Shown: in pieces, positions 60,191 to 64,000 of the stretch
How positions within the stretch are numbered: position 1 is the first letter of the stretch
Layout of the letters: every line of letters starts with the position of its first letter
Notes under the pieces: generated by a model
The model's database searches: none
What the model was told of the DNA's origin: nothing
Seen by the model: only the letters and a program-made list of their open reading frames with translations
Translations under genes and position numbers: made by a program
NCBI RefSeq assembly: GCF_022539315.1
Contig: NC_066326.1
Span: forward strand, 11,362,601 to 11,426,600
Direction: 5' to 3'
Length of the DNA stretch: 64,000 bases
Origin: Serinus canaria
Lineage: Eukaryota > Chordata > Aves > Passeriformes > Fringillidae

Positions 60191-62699
60191 TTCACAGGCT
60201 CCGGATTTGATGCCGCTTCTTTGGGGATTGGCATGGCAGTCACAGCGACTTCAGGGGAGGATACTCCGAGCTCTGCGTGACACCAGTCTGAGTCAGGGCA
60301 GAAACAGCCAGGACACGAGAGCACAAACTGCCTCTCTGCTGTGAGATGACAGCCAGACCCTGTACACCTCTGCTTCTCTACAGGCAACAGAACATTCACC
60401 ATTGGTTTCTGTCCATCATCTTGTTTGGAGCCAGTGAGTAAGAGCCAGAGATGCCACAGATGCTTTTCTCCAGTTTCATTTCCCTTCTCAACGCGGGCCA
60501 TTGTGCACAGGGTGCCAAGGCTTGCAGTGATGCTGAGCATCCTCTGCATCACGGCTTCAGACACATTGGGGACAAATAGCTAGAAACTTGGGGGACTAAT
60601 TTTCTTATCCAGAGCCCAAAGAGTTCCTCCAAAAGAAATCCATGACCTGCTGGCTTTACCAGCCCCGGGTCTCCTCCCTGCAGCAAGCTGCAGCCTAAGG
60701 AGCCACCATCAGCAAAGGTATGGGCGTCATCTGCAAGCAAACCCAAAACCACGTGAGGATGCTCTGATTGCCCACGTAACATGATGAATTCCAAAGCACA
60801 GACCACGCCTGGGGAAACCATCAGGATGGGGAAGGTTGTAAGAGGTTGTGATCAGCCCAGCATACAGAGTGAACCCCAGTGAGCAAAGCTGCACCCATGC
60901 AGGGGTTTGCAAAGATTCAGCCAGCCCAGCTGTGTTGTGTCTCCTGCCCTTGCCACTTCCCCTGGGCCCCATTAACCTCTGTCCAGCCCATTATCTCCAG
61001 GAATGGTTGGTGAGAGGCAATGCCATTGCTGTGCTGGGTCAGACCACCCAGCCAGGACACACAGCTGTGGGGTCAGCTGTTCAGAAATCAACTCCCAGCT
61101 TCACAGCTGCACCCCCTTTCCCATACGGGCTGAGCCCCAAACCTTAGTATTGAGTACCCACTGAACTTGGCTGAAAACATCACTTCTGAAGGCAAAAGGA
61201 ATGCAGCAAAAAGGCATGCAGTTCCCCCTCTACTTCTGCCTTCACTGACCAGGAAACTTCAGCCTCTGCTCTTTTAATGTACTGTGGCTGAACTTGTTGC
61301 CAGCAGGTCAAAGGAAACATAATTTACTCGGGCTTTGATTCATTTGATACAGTTTGGGGTGAAAAGGGGGAGGGGGAGGAGAGGAGATGAAGGCAATAAG
61401 TGGTGGCAGGGAAGGAAAGGGGTTGCCTGTTTGTGTGGGAACTGGATTAGTATGAAAATGACAGAACAATTTTCTAGCCAAGAGGGCTTTAGCAATACCA
61501 AGAGCATTTTGATCAGAGCAGGGGCTCCCTGTGCTCGGATTGGCCGTGATGGGCAGGAGGCAGCCTGAGCATTTGTCTGGAGGGTGCTTTTTATCTCTTT
61601 CACTGATGAGTAGATTGGCAAGGGTAGAGGGGTGTTTGTATTCTATATTGCCTGGAGAGTCCTTTTGCTGCTCAGGCAGGACCATGGGATGGTCACAGCT
61701 CCCTTCTGGTAGCTAGCTCTCATCATGTGTGCATCTCTTTACCACCCTCCTCATCTTAGACCCTTTACCAGCTCTGTCATGAGTTTCCCTGCCCATTTTC
61801 CTGCTGGAAGGAAGCTGCAAGGCCTGGAAGAGACAAATGAACCCACGTGGTACTACAGGGGGCTTTTTTTCTAGAGACACATTAGAGGCACCAATTGTCC
61901 TACCAATATCCGGAGCATGAAGAGCTCACAGGCACCAAGGATGGGCTGAAATCAGGGGAGCACAGCCCTTCCCTCACATTGCTTCTGGCTGTGCTTTTTC
62001 ACGGTAGCCTGGTCCAGCTCAACTCACTAGCCTTGTCCCCACTGGTGCTGTGCAACCCACAAAACATTGTAAAATCTCCCACTCTCTATCCTGCTCACTC
62101 CTTTAATCACCACCATCAGCCTTACAGAAGTCAGGGCCCATGCTGAGCCTCTTGATGTAGGTTTTCCTTCAGGTACCTAAGCTTTATCTTGGCTATTGGC
62201 TTCAAGACAGGACTAAATGAAAAGCAGGAGCCAGCAGCTTTTGCAGAGAGCCCCTCCTGATGGCAATGCCTTTGGGTCACCTCATTGGGCTGCATGCTCT
62301 TGGACCAGTCTGATGCTTTCAAACACAGATTGCTTCCCCTTTTTTGTGGGGGAAAATAGAGGAAAAAGGAAACATCCCATGTGAGAACTTAAATATTTTA
62401 CTCTCCTGCTTTTGTCCTGACTGGCTGCTGTTTACACAGGGGTGAAGAGGCCAGGAGGAAGCAAAGCGATGTGGCTGCTGTGGTTTCAGTTCTCACTCCA
62501 CCTTGCTACCGAGAAACTGGACCCGTGGTTTGGTTTGTGGCTGGGGGGAAGAGGAATGGCCCTTGGATCTGATCCCTGCTGGGAAGGCTCTTTCAGTCCC
62601 ACAGAGGCACCAGTAACACCAACAGGGGGTGGAGAAGGAGGGGAGAAAACCAGTCCCCAGCAAGCCCCAGTCCAGCAGCTCACAGTGCATTGATATTCA
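60191..62699. other. Non-coding stretch, nothing certain
   Basis: A phrase near 61026-61046 (gctgtgctgggtcagacca) recalls a repeat seen in reptile and bird genomes, but the match is too short to call. A G/A-rich run lies at 61360-61390. No gene was supported. Confidence 0.4.
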
Positions 62700-63010
62700 C
62701 CACAGAGCCAGGGGTGTAAATTCCCCACTATCTCCTCGCAGTTTGCCGTTTATGCCATTCATTTCACATAGATGTCACTACTGCCTTATGAGCACTCCTC
62801 CGAGCCAGCCGCTTAAATGGACCCAGTGCATTATAGTAATGGAGTAACTGTATAAAAACAATGAAATCCAATCTCTTTAAACTGATTTGATGTCTGCCTG
62901 AACCACAACATTTCCTGCTAATGGCTTCCTTCATTTTGTAATCATGATCTCCACCTGATCAGATTACAGCTGTTTTTAATTACAAAGCTAATAGAGTTTG
63001 TAGGCAGTGT
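62700..63010. promoter_or_regulatory. Enhancer-like block with E-boxes and TAATTA
   Basis: Two E-boxes, CACCTG (62952-62957) and CAGCTG (62967-62972), are followed by TAATTA (62977-62982) and CTAATAG. Upstream are ATTATAGTAATGG (62831-62843) and ATGAAATCC words. E-boxes next to a homeodomain core are common in neural and muscle enhancers. Function is inferred. Confidence 0.35.
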
Positions 63011-64000
63011 CAGGCAGACAGCGCATGCCTGGGGTGGGCACAGGGTGGAGTAGAGCTGGTGGGGCTCTGGGTGACTGTTAACACACCCAGATCATCAAGC
63101 TGACTGTCAAAACACTGGGAGTGGGGGACAACTAAGAGGGACAGAGATATTTTTCAGCATGGAGCCAATATGTTGCTCTCCAGGTCAGTCTCTGTGACAG
63201 CAGACAGCTCTGGTTGTGCTCCTGCTCCATGCTCTTGCCACCAGGCCAGGCAGCTGGTGATGCCCAGAAGATTCATGGCATGTGTTGGTGCTCCTGCAAG
63301 GCAGGTGGCAGGGTCACAGGGAGGCATGAGAAGGGCAGAAAGAGCTCTTCTTGATGATGGAGTATAGAAAGAGAAGAGAAAAGAACCAGACCAGAATAGG
63401 AATGCATGGTACCATTTGACTTAGGCAATTGATGGGGCAGGAAGGAGGCTTACAGATAACTGACAGTGGAAAAAGCCCTGGAGATTGATGACTTTCTTAT
63501 GGGATAGTGCAGTCAGCTGCTGGGTCTGCATCCTTCTCCTCAGCCCAGGCAGAGAAACCCCAGGGAGTGTGTCCACAGCACCACCCTCTCCCCACTGGCC
63601 TTGTTTAGTCCAGCAGATTGTTTGTGTATTGATTACTCCATCTCTCTGGGTAAGGGACACAGATCAGCATATCTGCAGGGAAAAGAGAAGTTTGAAAGAG
63701 CTGTTCCCAAGCAGTACTGGGCAGGGATGTTTGTATCCAGCAGACCATGTGCATGCACTGCAGGTGAGCTCCAGTTTGACTCTAGTAGTGCTGGGTATCT
63801 TGTGTTGATGTTTAAGATTCAGCTCAGGCTGTGTTCAGTTGAAGCTGGGTGAAAAGCCTTGGCAGAGAAACAGCAGCATCTCCATGTCATACCTCTCTGT
63901 CCTGCCACGTGAACCTCTGTCCTGGGTTGGTGGAGCTACTCTTGTCTCTAAGAGCATAAGGCCAGGCAAGTGGCACAGCTGAGGTGCCTGATGACAGAGC
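63011..64000. other. Non-coding stretch to the window end, nothing recognised
   Basis: Short frames only. I see no sign that a gene runs off this edge. Confidence 0.4.

Noticed and set aside
61026..61046. Short phrase resembling a sauropsid interspersed repeat
   Set aside because: Only about 20 bases match and the flanks do not continue the repeat.
1..64000. CRISPR arrays, insertion sequences, operons, bacterial defence systems
   Set aside because: No array spacing, no prokaryotic gene packing; the window is vertebrate nuclear DNA.

Overview
This window is vertebrate nuclear DNA, most likely from a bird. The evidence is several CR1 LINE fragments of avian type, an older sauropsid-type CR1 copy, generally low repeat density, one intronless gene with eukaryotic signals (Kozak context and AATAAA), and no bacterial-style gene packing. 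I cannot name the species.

The only protein-coding gene I can support is a single-exon DnaJ/Hsp40 gene of the DNAJB6/DNAJB8 group on the minus strand (47098-47736, 212 aa). It has an intact J domain with HPD, a short G/F-like linker and the conserved C-terminal block of the family. A polyadenylation signal lies 82 bases beyond the stop. Its Ser/Thr-rich middle is shorter than in DNAJB6 and DNAJB8.

The rest is non-coding, either intergenic or large introns without recognisable exons. By position: an old CR1 LINE with reverse-transcriptase remnants (about 930-1900); a small GC-rich patch with a TATA box (about 4381-4530); long featureless stretches broken by AT-rich homeobox/octamer-motif blocks that look like developmental enhancers (around 7.1, 8.6, 20.4, 22.4, 28.6, 29.2, 30.7, 37.5, 40.0, 43.7, 50.7, 60.1 and 62.9 kb); CpG-dense patches (21.8-22.3, 22.6-22.8, 29.5-29.7, 42.2-42.5 and 56.1-57.1 kb); modern CR1 3' ends at 41.1, 48.1-48.3 and 51.3-51.5 kb; and several perfect or near-perfect short inverted repeats (9.6, 35.5, 43.05, 44.6 and 44.96 kb).

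How it may work together (inference): alternating AT-rich motif clusters and CpG patches around one lone small gene fit the regulatory territory of a developmental gene lying outside the window. In humans DNAJB8 sits between EEFSEC and GATA2, so that is the first synteny to test, but no EEFSEC or GATA2 exon is visible here. The two 24-position stem inverted repeats at 9.6 and 43.05 kb are the least explained structures.
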